Below, piece by piece: positions 1 through 8,010 of a stretch of DNA of 64,000 nucleotides (position 1 is its first letter; every line of letters starts with the position of its first letter). The notes beneath the pieces were generated by a model. It did not search any database. It was not told the DNA's origin and saw only the letters and a list, made by a program, of their open reading frames with translations. This DNA is from Haloarchaeobius salinus (GTDB lineage: Archaea > Halobacteriota > Halobacteria > Halobacteriales > Natrialbaceae). The stretch covers positions 182,453-246,452 of the forward strand of contig NZ_JANHAU010000006.1 in NCBI RefSeq assembly GCF_024464185.1, given 5' to 3'. Made by a program: the position numbers and the translations under genes.

Positions 1-1628
1 TCGTCCTCGCCGGGGGCGACGACGAGCTCGTACTCGCCGAAGGGGACGTCCGCGAACGCGGCGGTGCCGACGAGGTGGGTCGCGACGACCTCGCGGCCGT
101 CGTACTCGCCGCCGTCGAGGGTGACCGTGGCGCGTCGCTTCGCCTCGCTCCCCTCGTCGTAGGAGACGGTGACCTCGACGGTGTACGTCTCGACGTCGCC
201 GCGGTGAAGCGCCGGCGCGTCGGGGTCGAACTCCACGTCGGGGTTGCGCCGGAAGTAGAGCCCGAAGAACTGGCCGGCGTGGCGCACCGGCAGGTCGTCC
301 GCGGTGACGGTGCCGTTCTGCCGGAGCCGCTCCTCGATGGTCTCGCTCACGTCGTCGTACGCCTCGACGACCGTCGCCTTCGTCTTCACCGTGCCGACGG
401 CGTCGACGAGGTCGGCGACGACGGTGTCCCACTCGTGGTCGAGGTCGCGGACGGGGCCGATGGCCCGAAGGTCGTCCACGTGGTCCTCGTCGACGACGGC
501 CGGCCGGCTGTAGTAGCCGGCGGGGAGCTCCTCGTCGTCGAGCGTCCGGACGTGGCGGTCGACCTCGGTCTCGAGGGAGGACACGATGTCCAGCGCCGCC
601 GTCCGGACGGTCTGTCGGTGCTCGCTCAGCGAACCCACGTCGAGGGCCGAGTCGAGCGAGTCGAGCTCGCGTTGGACCGACCGCACCTGGTCGAACAGCT
701 CGGCGTCGACGTACTGCTCCGCCCCGGAGTCGAGGATGGTGTCGACGAACGCGTCGAGGTCCTCGCGGTCCTGGTCGAACGAGCCCGAGAGCTCGCTCTC
801 CAGGGTCGCCTGGGCCTCCAGCACCGCGTCGACGGCGTGGCCGTACTCGCCGTCGCGACGGTCGGCCTCGGCGTCCTCGAGGTGGCGGTCGACGGCGGCC
901 TCGTCGTAGGCGTCGGTCGCGTTGCGCTGGATGTCCCGGACCCGCGCGATGGCCTCGTCGACGGTCGCGTCGGCCTCCATGCGGTACTCCTCGAGGTCCT
1001 CGCCGACGGCCTCCCAGTAGGCGAGCCCGCTGGGCGGCCCCTCGTCCGGCGTCGGCGGCTCCGGGGGCTCGGCTGGCTCGGCGGCGATGTCGGCGTCCGC
1101 GAGCGCACGCATGTCGGCGTGCAGGGCGTCGAGTTCGTCGCGGACGAAGTCGTAGAGCTGGTCGTCGCGGTCGGCCGCGAGCGTCGTCACCTCGGCGTCG
1201 ATGCGCTCCAGCTCCTGCAGCTCGCCGCTCGCCGCCCCCTTGCCGACGCTGAACGAGCCCGAGTCGCGGTCGAACTCGCCGCCCTGTGCCTCGTAGTCCG
1301 AGACGAGCGAGTCCGCTCGGGAGCGGAGCGTGCTCGCGTCGAATCTGGGGTAGGACTCCTCGACGGTCGAGAGCGACCGCCAGAAGTCCCGCAGCGACTC
1401 CCCGACCTGTTTCGTGCGCTGTTCCACGTACTGTCCCGTGTTGTCCTCGCCGCTGAGGACGCCGCGGACGTACGCGACGGCCACCACCAGCAGGACGACC
1501 GGGATGCCACCGACCACGAAGTAGACGCCGAGTTGCGTGCTCGCGAACACGAACAGTCCGGCCCCCACCGCGGCCATCAGTACCGTCAGTGCGCCGATTC
1601 CGAGTGCGGCGCGCGTCTGTCCTTTCAT
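1..1628 (-). CDS. Membrane-anchored coiled-coil protein of the tubulin-like cluster (3' end beyond window)
   Basis: The reading frame is open from the ATG at 1628 down to base 1 (542 codons), so the C-terminus lies outside the window. Two hydrophobic helices (about residues 8-26 and 30-47) are followed by several hundred residues of charged, Glu/Arg-rich sequence likely to be alpha-helical or coiled coil. Near the window edge a beta-rich segment (YTVEVTVSYDEG ... FGEYELVV) resembles a carboxypeptidase-regulatory/PEGA-like fold. The start ATG overlaps the stop of the upstream gene (ATGA), so it is the fourth gene of the operon beginning at 4514. I do not recognise a named family. Role is inferred from context only: a membrane partner of the tubulin-like GTPase. 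Confidence 0.75.
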   Translation of the reverse strand, partial: MKGQTRAALGIGALTVLMAAVGAGLFVFASTQLGVYFVVGGIPVVLLVVAVAYVRGVLSGEDNTGQYVEQRTKQVGESLRDFWRSLSTVEESYPRFDASTLRSRADSLVSDYEAQGGEFDRDSGSFSVGKGAASGELQELERIDAEVTTLAADRDDQLYDFVRDELDALHADMRALADADIAAEPAEPPEPPTPDEGPPSGLAYWEAVGEDLEEYRMEADATVDEAIARVRDIQRNATDAYDEAAVDRHLEDAEADRRDGEYGHAVDAVLEAQATLESELSGSFDQDREDLDAFVDTILDSGAEQYVDAELFDQVRSVQRELDSLDSALDVGSLSEHRQTVRTAALDIVSSLETEVDRHVRTLDDEELPAGYYSRPAVVDEDHVDDLRAIGPVRDLDHEWDTVVADLVDAVGTVKTKATVVEAYDDVSETIEERLRQNGTVTADDLPVRHAGQFFGLYFRRNPDVEFDPDAPALHRGDVETYTVEVTVSYDEGSEAKRRATVTLDGGEYDGREVVATHLVGTAAFADVPFGEYELVVAPGED

Positions 1629-2731
1629 AAGATCACCTGAAGTATCGAACGTCCGCCCGTCGCAGCCAGCAGTCCGACGGTCGCCAGCAGGACGAGCACG
1701 CCGACGCCGACCGGGAGCCACTGCGCCTTCCGGCTGTACTCCGCCGAGGAGTCGACCCGGATGCGGCCCTCGGTGCTGGAGGCCGCCACGTACGGGACGA
1801 TCCCGCCGAGGACGACACCGACCAGCAGCCCGCCGACCAGCCCGACCAGGAGGTTCGTCCGGACCGTCGACCGGGCGGCGGCCGCCCGTGAATCGAGCGC
1901 CGACTCGTAGCTCGCCTTCGCCTCGTTCGCGTCCGCCGCTGCGCTCCGTTCCTCCTCGCGGGAGGCGTCGATCGCGCCGACCGCGACCCCGGGCGTCGGC
2001 GACTCGTCGGCCACACCGAACAGGTACGAGCGGTACTCGCTGCCCGCCCGGTCGGTCGCGTTGGCCGCCGACGCGAGAGTGCGAAGCGTCTCCGTGGCGT
2101 TCGTCGCCCGCGCGTCGGTCAGCCCGCTTTCGTTCACCGCAGTCGAGAGGGATTCGAGCCGGTCGGCCGCAGCAGTCGTCTCGTTCAGCGACCCCCGGAA
2201 GTCCGCCTCGCGCTCGCCGTACGTCCCGACGGCGTCCGCGGTCGGGAGGAACAGCGTCCCCTCAGTGAACGCCGGCTGGACGATGTTCGGCGACGGCTCG
2301 GTGAACGCCGGGCCGGTCTCGGTCTTCCCCGCCGGCCGGACCTGCGCGGCCACCTGGAGCTGACCGTAGCCCTCCGTCAACCGGATGGTGACGCTGCTGT
2401 CCGTCCTGTTCTGCAGCTCGTAGGCGTCGCCGTCCGCGAAGTACCAGGCCCCGTTCTCGCCGTACGGCGTGACGACGCCGTCGGCGTCACAGAGCCGTAT
2501 CGTGAGCACCGTCCCGGCGTACAGCGCGCGGTCGTCGCGGATGGGCTCCTCGCTGCCCGCGAGGGTCGCCACCGCGACCGGGTCGGTGGCCTCGACCGAG
2601 TCACAGGCGGCTACGTCGGCCGGTCCCGGCGTGGTCGCAGCCTGGGCGGCCACACCGCCCCCGGCGACTGGCGCGGCGAACAGCCAGACGGCACACAGCG
2701 CGACCAGCGTCGTTCGGAGCGCCCCTGTCAT
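1625..2731 (-). CDS. Predicted secreted protein with C-terminal membrane helices, tubulin-like cluster
   Basis: 368 residues. A Sec-type signal peptide is visible (basic N-terminus, hydrophobic core, AQA at about residue 30). A beta-rich ectodomain (roughly 35-190) is followed by a helical Ala/Glu-rich stretch. Two hydrophobic helices lie near the C-terminus (about 290-312 and 338-360), leaving most of the protein outside the cytoplasm. The ATG (2731) overlaps the stop of the preceding gene as ATGA, and its own stop overlaps the next ATG in the same way, so translation is probably coupled through the operon. No family recognised. It could connect the cytoplasmic filament system to the cell surface, but that is inference. 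Confidence 0.75.
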   Translation of the reverse strand: MTGALRTTLVALCAVWLFAAPVAGGGVAAQAATTPGPADVAACDSVEATDPVAVATLAGSEEPIRDDRALYAGTVLTIRLCDADGVVTPYGENGAWYFADGDAYELQNRTDSSVTIRLTEGYGQLQVAAQVRPAGKTETGPAFTEPSPNIVQPAFTEGTLFLPTADAVGTYGEREADFRGSLNETTAAADRLESLSTAVNESGLTDARATNATETLRTLASAANATDRAGSEYRSYLFGVADESPTPGVAVGAIDASREEERSAAADANEAKASYESALDSRAAAARSTVRTNLLVGLVGGLLVGVVLGGIVPYVAASSTEGRIRVDSSAEYSRKAQWLPVGVGVLVLLATVGLLAATGGRSILQVIL

Positions 2732-3000
2732 TCGTAGGTCCCGTCGATCCGCGACTTCTGGATCCGGTACACGACCACGCTCCCGAACACGATGCCCAGC
2801 CCGAGTCCGATGCCGCCACCGCCGAGGTACTGCAGCAGCGACTGCTCCGCGAGGGACTCCATCTCGGCGATACGCTCGGTTCGCTCGACGGCGTCGTCGA
2901 CGCTCGCACCGTCCTGCGCCGCCACGCTCCCCCCGAGCCCTGCGACGACGAGCACCCCGAGCACGACTAGCCCGACGAGGGCGACCCGAGGCGGCCTCAC
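2728..3000 (-). CDS. Small two-helix membrane protein, tubulin-like cluster
   Basis: 90 residues from a GTG start at 3000 that overlaps the stop of the tubulin-like gene (GTGA). I chose GTG because the longer frame upstream is only the shadow of that gene. The protein has a signal-like hydrophobic segment (about 6-28, ending SVAAQ), a short charged helical loop (DAVERTERIAEMESLAEQS) and a second Gly-rich membrane helix (about 60-80) with a short basic tail. The N-terminus resembles a cleavable signal, which would leave one membrane helix. It is co-translated with its neighbours at both ends. No known family; perhaps a small membrane anchor or adaptor. Confidence 0.7.
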   Translation of the reverse strand: MRPPRVALVGLVVLGVLVVAGLGGSVAAQDGASVDDAVERTERIAEMESLAEQSLLQYLGGGGIGLGLGIVFGSVVVYRIQKSRIDGTYE

Positions 3001-4514
3001 TGCACCATCGCCTCGGTTCGGTCCTCGTACTCGGCGGCCTTCTCCTCGATCTCGGCGAGCCGGGAGATGTCGTCGCGCTCGTAGGTCAGCAGCGTCGTCA
3101 CCGTCGCGAGGTTGCGGTCGTTGAGTGCGACGCCGAGGTTCACCTCCTGCAGCGCACACTGCGCCTGGAGGTACTCGCGGATGGTCGACGTCTCGATGCG
3201 GTTGCTCCCGCCGGAGAGGTAGCTCGACGGGGCGCGCACGAGCCCGATGGCCTTCTGGGCGTCCGACGGGTCGAGGTCGGAGACGGACTGCTTGCTCGTC
3301 GCCAGCCGGACGAGCGCGGCGCTGTCGATGTTCTTCTTCCCGACGAACGGGACGAGGTAGCCCGAGAGCGAGCGCGTCATCGTCGCGGCCCGCCCGAGCG
3401 CGGCGTAGCCCGCCTTCGAGTCGCCCCCACCGACGCCGAACGAGAGCGACGTGACCACGTCCTGCACGTCGATGTCGGGCGTGTCGATGTCCGCGTAGTC
3501 GCTCGGGTCGATGCCGGAGAGGACGGGCCCGGCGACGAGGTCGTAGATGCCGGCCGCGACGTACTCGTTGTACTCCGCGAACTGGCTCTCGGCCGCCGCC
3601 TGGTACGAGATGCGCTGGTTGTCCACGAGCACGATGCCGTCGACCTTCTCCTCCAGCCGGTCGAGGCCGTACCGGGCGTTCCATGCCTGGCGACCAGCGC
3701 CGCCACTACCTTCGTCGTCGCCGCCGCTGGTCATCGGTCCCATCGTGTTCGGGAGGATGGCCAGCGCGACGATGCTCGCGCGGCCGTCGGTGTACTCGTC
3801 GATGGCGTCGACGATGTGCGGCGCGATGCCACAGCCGGTACCGCCACCGAGGCCGAGGCAGACGAACGCGAACTGGATCTCCTCGCTCTCGGTCGCGTCA
3901 CCCTGCTCGCCGCGGACCTCCGACTCCAGGTCCTCGACCTGGCGGTCGACGTCGCCGTCGCCGTCGTCCCAGCCGCCACCGGTGTCGTCGACGGGCTCGT
4001 CCTCCCAGCCGCCGCCGGTGTCCTCGGCCCACTCGTCGTCCGGTTCTTCGGCCCAGCCGCCGTCGCGGTCGTCGACCGGCTCGTCGTCCCAGCCGTCGTC
4101 ATACTCCTCGGTCCGTTCGTCCTCGTCCCAGCCAGGTCCGCCGCCGTCGGTCGCGAGTCCGCCAGCAGAGCCGAACCGGCGACGGAGCAGGTCGACCACC
4201 TCGTCGACGTGTGCTCCCATCACCTCGTCTGCCTCGACCGGGTCGCGCCCGAAGCCGCCGGTGACCTGCTCCTCGAACCCGGCGGTGGTCCCGTCGACGA
4301 TACCGTGCTGGTCGGCGATGCCGAACTGGTCGGACTTGTCGACGTTCGAGAGGTTCTGCAGGTCCCGAACTGTCGAGTTGAAGACCATGGGTTCGGCGAG
4401 CGCCGTGATGTCGTTGCCGCCGAACAGTCCGAGCGTCGAGTCGGACGTGTACTCGAACACGGCGTCGACGATAGCACTCCCTGCCTGTCCGGCCCCCACG
4501 AACAGATACGTCAT
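2997..4514 (-). CDS. Divergent tubulin/FtsZ-superfamily GTPase with acidic insertion
   Basis: 505 residues. The N-terminus MTYLFVGAGQAGSAIVD is a Rossmann-type T1 loop; FNSTVRDLQNL fits the FtsZ T3 region; GLGGGTGCG (about 221-229) is the tubulin/FtsZ signature T4 loop. A T7-like DIDVQD (about 347-352) keeps the two aspartates used for GTP hydrolysis across the filament interface. Between T3 and T4 lies an insertion of about 90 residues, very acidic, with repeated GW and EPVDD units. The overall organisation differs from FtsZ1/2 and CetZ. Divergent FtsZ-like families linked to membrane remodelling have been described in bacteria and archaea; assignment to one of them is my inference. It heads a four-gene coupled operon with membrane proteins, behind a TATA box at 4548-4553. 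Confidence 0.85.
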   Translation of the reverse strand: MTYLFVGAGQAGSAIVDAVFEYTSDSTLGLFGGNDITALAEPMVFNSTVRDLQNLSNVDKSDQFGIADQHGIVDGTTAGFEEQVTGGFGRDPVEADEVMGAHVDEVVDLLRRRFGSAGGLATDGGGPGWDEDERTEEYDDGWDDEPVDDRDGGWAEEPDDEWAEDTGGGWEDEPVDDTGGGWDDGDGDVDRQVEDLESEVRGEQGDATESEEIQFAFVCLGLGGGTGCGIAPHIVDAIDEYTDGRASIVALAILPNTMGPMTSGGDDEGSGGAGRQAWNARYGLDRLEEKVDGIVLVDNQRISYQAAAESQFAEYNEYVAAGIYDLVAGPVLSGIDPSDYADIDTPDIDVQDVVTSLSFGVGGGDSKAGYAALGRAATMTRSLSGYLVPFVGKKNIDSAALVRLATSKQSVSDLDPSDAQKAIGLVRAPSSYLSGGSNRIETSTIREYLQAQCALQEVNLGVALNDRNLATVTTLLTYERDDISRLAEIEEKAAEYEDRTEAMVQ

Positions 4515-4547
4515 TGATTCACTCTGGTATCTGTTCCGCTATCTGGA

Positions 4548-4571
4548 ATAAAACAGTACTGGCCACTGAAA
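4548..4571 (-). promoter_or_regulatory. Promoter of tubulin-like operon 1: 16-bp element plus TATA box
   Basis: Read on the minus strand, TTTCAGTGGCCAGTAC (4571-4556) is followed by the TATA-like TTTTAT (4553-4548), about 35 bases before the ATG at 4514. The same 16-bp element, with one change, sits just upstream of a TATA-like box before the other tubulin-like gene (7919-7934). A second short match, GATACCAG, lies downstream of both (4531-4524 and 7903-7896). The position just upstream of TATA is that of a BRE or activator site. Confidence 0.6.
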
Positions 4572-4672
4572 AGTTGTTTCACGTCGTCTGGTCTGCGTAC
4601 GAAACGGGGGCGGCAAGAACTGTCAGCTTCGAGAGTCACCCGGTATAAAACTCCCGGCCGGTCCGCCGACGG

Positions 4673-6256
4673 CTACCCGCGGAGTCGGCGGAGCATGATG
4701 GAGAACTGGTTTCGCTCGTACAGCGCCTCCGTGGCGTCGAGCAGTTCGAGCGCCGCCTCCAGCGTTCCCGTCGCGCGCGCCGGGTCGCGCGACGCCAGCC
4801 GCTCGCCCTCGTCGTGGAGCGAACGCGCCAGCGAGACGAAGTGCCGGGGGATGGTGTGGTTGTGGTCGTCGCGGAGCTCGTAGTACTCCTCGACCTCGTC
4901 GATGCGGTCGCCGACCCGGTCGACGAGCTTGGACGGGGTCTCGGCGGCTGTCGCATCCGAGCGCGTCGAGGAGAGCGTCGGAAGCAGCGTGTCCCGGTAG
5001 AACGAGAGCTCGTGGCGGACGACGTACGGTCGCAGGAGGTCCGACTGGTCCGCGCGGTCGAGCTCCCCCTGCAGGTCGGCGACCCGCTCCAGGAGCGCGG
5101 ACTCGACGGGGTCGCTGGGGTCGAGGTCCCGCTTCACCGCGTTGGCGAGCTCGGTCACCGAGTCGCGGTCGACCCCGGCGACGAGCTGGCGCGTCGTGGC
5201 ATGCTCGTCGAGCGCGCCCGTGGCCGTCCGTAGCGCCGCCCGGAGGCTGTCCTCGCCGGTCGTCCCCGCCGACTTCAGCTCGTCCAGCAGGCGGACCGCT
5301 GCGGCGCTGTCGGGCGACTGCCGCGACTCCACCGTGGCCGCGACCGTGGCGACGTCCGACTCGCCCGTACTGAACGAGAGGTCGCCGCCCTCGAGGCGTT
5401 CGACGAGGTCGTCCCCGCGGGCGGCGGTGTCGCTCCCGCGGAGTGACACCGCGGTGTCGCGCTCCGCTCGGTCGCAGACGTCCGCGAGGGTGCTCGCGTT
5501 CGCCGACTGGCTCGAGCGCTCCGCGTCGAGGTCCGACAGCGCGTCGACCAGTCGCGCGGAGACCGGTCGCAGGGAGGACGCCAGTGGCCCGTCGATCCCG
5601 TGCAGCCTGTCGTCGAGGGTCCGGGCCTGGTCCGGCCCCCGGACGTTCCCAGCACGCTCTGCCGCCTCCGTCACACGGTGTGCGCGCTCGAGGTCCTCGA
5701 CGGCCCGGTCGAGCGCGTCGTACGCCTCGCCGCGACGGGCGGTCGGGTCCGCGAGCGTGTCGAGCAGCTCACGCGCGGTCCGCGACCCCGGCGACCACGA
5801 CGAGCGCAGTTCGGTGGCGACGTCGGCGACCGGCAGGCCGTCGTCGCGTTGTTGCTCTCCCCCGCCACCGCGCGACTCGGGTCGGCGCTCGGTGAGGTGG
5901 AGGTCGCCACGGGAGAGCGCCCGTGCCAGCGATCCGAGTGCGTCCGAGCGAGAGTCCCGTCGGTCGACGGCCGGCGTGTCGCTCGCCGCCCGCAGGACGG
6001 CGTCGGTCGCCGACGTCAGGCTCGTCAGCTCGTCGTGGACCGCGTCCGCGTCGTGCTCGGCCGAGAGCGGCTCGGCGAAGCGCGAGACGGGTGCGCCAGA
6101 ACCCCCCGAACCGCCGAGGAGGCGTGCGCCGAGTGCGCCCGCGCCGAGGCCGACGACCAGTGCGCCGACGGCCGCCGCGAGGAGGACCATCGTCGAGTGA
6201 CCGGTCTGCTCGACGGCCTGCTGTAACACCATGTCGGCTGCGGTGACTGCTCCCAT
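4673..6256 (-). CDS. Membrane-anchored coiled-coil protein paired with tubulin-like GTPase 2
   Basis: 527 residues. A single hydrophobic helix (about 22-46) near the N-terminus is followed by roughly 480 charged residues with long helical, Glu/Asp/Arg/Ala-rich stretches, so it appears to be a single-pass membrane protein with a large cytoplasmic coiled-coil body. Its start lies 9 bp after the stop of the tubulin-like gene at 6266, so the two are very likely co-transcribed. The C-terminal 150 residues (EVEEYYELRDDHNH ... ALYERNQFSIML) look more globular and TPR-like. No family recognised. The design, a membrane anchor plus coiled coil beside a filament-forming GTPase, suggests an anchor or adaptor (inference). 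Confidence 0.75.
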   Translation of the reverse strand: MGAVTAADMVLQQAVEQTGHSTMVLLAAAVGALVVGLGAGALGARLLGGSGGSGAPVSRFAEPLSAEHDADAVHDELTSLTSATDAVLRAASDTPAVDRRDSRSDALGSLARALSRGDLHLTERRPESRGGGGEQQRDDGLPVADVATELRSSWSPGSRTARELLDTLADPTARRGEAYDALDRAVEDLERAHRVTEAAERAGNVRGPDQARTLDDRLHGIDGPLASSLRPVSARLVDALSDLDAERSSQSANASTLADVCDRAERDTAVSLRGSDTAARGDDLVERLEGGDLSFSTGESDVATVAATVESRQSPDSAAAVRLLDELKSAGTTGEDSLRAALRTATGALDEHATTRQLVAGVDRDSVTELANAVKRDLDPSDPVESALLERVADLQGELDRADQSDLLRPYVVRHELSFYRDTLLPTLSSTRSDATAAETPSKLVDRVGDRIDEVEEYYELRDDHNHTIPRHFVSLARSLHDEGERLASRDPARATGTLEAALELLDATEALYERNQFSIMLRRLRG

Positions 6257-6265
6257 CGGCTCACC

Positions 6266-7870
6266 TCAGGGCATGTTCTTCCGGCCGAGGCAGTCGAACA
6301 GCGGTTCCACCTTGTCCCACACCTCGCGGACGCCTGCCGAGAGCTGGCTGTTGCCGTCCTGCTTCATCGTCAGCGCGTGCTCGTACATCTCCTCCAGGGA
6401 GGGCATCTCCGGGTTCCAGAGCGTCCCCCAGAGGAAGACGTCGTCGAGGTACGGCGTCACCAGCTGGTGCGTGTGGATGTCCACCGTCTCGACGCCGGCG
6501 ACGTTGTCGCGGTCGAGGAAGTCCGGACTGCCCAGCACCTCCGTCAGCACGCCGTCGTTGACGAGCGGCGCGACCTTCGACATCTTCTCCTCCGGGCCGT
6601 AGACGAGGAACGTCCCGCCCCACGCCGTCGTCGGGTCGAAGTCCGCGAGCTTGTTCTGGAACAGCGCCTTCCGGGCGAGCATCTGGAGCTTCGACCGGTC
6701 GAACGAGTTCGCGTGGATCTTCCCGAGCACCGGCGCGAGCACGACAGCGGGGTTGTACGCCCGGTCCGGGTCGAACGGGTACTTGTCCTGCACCGGTCGG
6801 AAACTGTCCGCCGGGTCGAACACCTCGCCGCGGATGGAGAGGTCGGTCTCCTGCTCGACGACCTGCGGGATGGAGGACATCGTGAACGCCTCGAGGAACG
6901 CCACCAGCGGCTTGTTCAGGTCCGCGAACTCCGGCGGGTTGTACCGCTCGACGCCGTGGATACGCGGCTCGATGTCCTGTGTCGCCTCGCGCAGCTTCCG
7001 GTTGTCGAACGGGACGATGGCGTCCACGCTGGCCGCGGTGCGGGCCATCCCGATGACGCCGTTGACCATCGCCCGACCGGAGCGGTCGGCGTACTCGCTG
7101 GGGATGACGACCGACGAGAAGATCGGTTTTCCGACGACCTTGTCGTCGTCGAGCACCGCCTCGCGGAGTTTCTCCGCGATGACCGGCGTCGAGCCACAGC
7201 CGGTCCCCTTCGTCACGCTGTGGACGAACATGATGGCCTGCGAGTCGCGCAGCTCCACCGGGTTCGTGTCCCAGCGCTCCTGGAACGGGTTGCCGCCGTC
7301 CTCGAAGTCCGCGAGCACGAAGTCACGGCCGTGGTCCCAGCGGTAGCCCGCCCCGGCGTAGTTGTGGACACCCTGCCCGATGATGCAGTTCGCGACGATG
7401 TCGTGGCGGTTGTAGCCCTTCTCCTCCTGGGCGTAGTAGGTCTCCTCGATCTCCGCGACGTTCGTGTTCAGCACGCCCGCCCCCGCGAGCCCGCCCTCCC
7501 AGATGCGGACCCGTTCCTCGTTCTCGTCGGCGAGGGTGTTCCGACGCAGCAGGATCGCGTCGACGATGTGGTTCCCCGCGCCACCGACGCCGATGACGTA
7601 CCACTTCTTCCCCACCGAGGAGAGCCCGAGGTCCGTCTGCGACGCGGCGCTCGCACCGTTGCCGTTGCCGGCTCCCGGAACTGGTTCCTCGTCGGCCTCC
7701 TCCTCCTCGTCCCAGTACCGCTCCTCCACGAATATCGGGTCGTAGAGGTCCGGGTACACCTGTTCTACCGACTTCGGTTCGTCTCGATGCTCGTGAGCGA
7801 TGTGGCCCTCCAGCGTGTCGTGGTCCCACTCACCACGTGGAGAGACACAGATTTTACACGTTTCAGACAT
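6266..7870 (-). CDS. Divergent tubulin/FtsZ-superfamily protein with N-terminal zinc-finger-like domain
   Basis: 534 residues. Residues 1-30 hold a C2H2-like zinc-binding pattern (C5-x2-C8 ... H23 ... H28), followed by an acidic linker to about residue 85. The GTPase-like core then begins: VIGVGGAGNHIVDA (T1 loop), a Gly-rich central region, and KGTGCGSTPV (about 221-230) as the T4 signature. VFDPAD (about 350-355) sits where FtsZ has the T7 sequence NVDFAD and keeps both aspartates. The C-terminal part (LVTPYLDDVFLWGTLWNP) has no obvious FtsZ tail. The protein is clearly different from the 2997-4514 product, so the locus encodes two separate tubulin-like proteins. Expressed from its own promoter (7911-7934) with 4673-6256 downstream. 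Confidence 0.8.
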   Translation of the reverse strand: MSETCKICVSPRGEWDHDTLEGHIAHEHRDEPKSVEQVYPDLYDPIFVEERYWDEEEEADEEPVPGAGNGNGASAASQTDLGLSSVGKKWYVIGVGGAGNHIVDAILLRRNTLADENEERVRIWEGGLAGAGVLNTNVAEIEETYYAQEEKGYNRHDIVANCIIGQGVHNYAGAGYRWDHGRDFVLADFEDGGNPFQERWDTNPVELRDSQAIMFVHSVTKGTGCGSTPVIAEKLREAVLDDDKVVGKPIFSSVVIPSEYADRSGRAMVNGVIGMARTAASVDAIVPFDNRKLREATQDIEPRIHGVERYNPPEFADLNKPLVAFLEAFTMSSIPQVVEQETDLSIRGEVFDPADSFRPVQDKYPFDPDRAYNPAVVLAPVLGKIHANSFDRSKLQMLARKALFQNKLADFDPTTAWGGTFLVYGPEEKMSKVAPLVNDGVLTEVLGSPDFLDRDNVAGVETVDIHTHQLVTPYLDDVFLWGTLWNPEMPSLEEMYEHALTMKQDGNSQLSAGVREVWDKVEPLFDCLGRKNMP

Positions 7871-7910
7871 GATAACCGACGGTCACTGTGGAGAACTGGT
7901 ATCGGGGGCG

Positions 7911-7934
7911 ATATGAACGTACTGGCCCCTGAAA
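7911..7934 (-). promoter_or_regulatory. Promoter of tubulin-like operon 2: shared 16-bp element plus TATA-like box
   Basis: On the minus strand TTTCAGGGGCCAGTAC (7934-7919) immediately precedes a TATA-like TTCATAT (7917-7911), about 45 bases before the ATG at 7870. It matches the element at 4571-4556 at 15 of 16 positions, with the same 1-3 base spacing to the A/T-rich box. A common regulator or a matched BRE/TFB preference is the simplest reading. Confidence 0.55.
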
Positions 7935-8010
7935 GATGGACGTGGGCTGGGCCGTCGTGGTTCGGGGTGGCTAACGGATCGAGAGAACACTCGACGGGAG
8001 CGACGACCGG

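Noticed and set aside
75..1640. Long plus-strand ORF of over 500 codons antisense to the edge-truncated coiled-coil gene
   Set aside because: It mirrors the GC-rich minus-strand gene. The minus frame has signal-like membrane helices, acidic haloarchaeal composition and an ATGA overlap with the upstream gene; the plus frame has Val/Arg-rich shadow composition.
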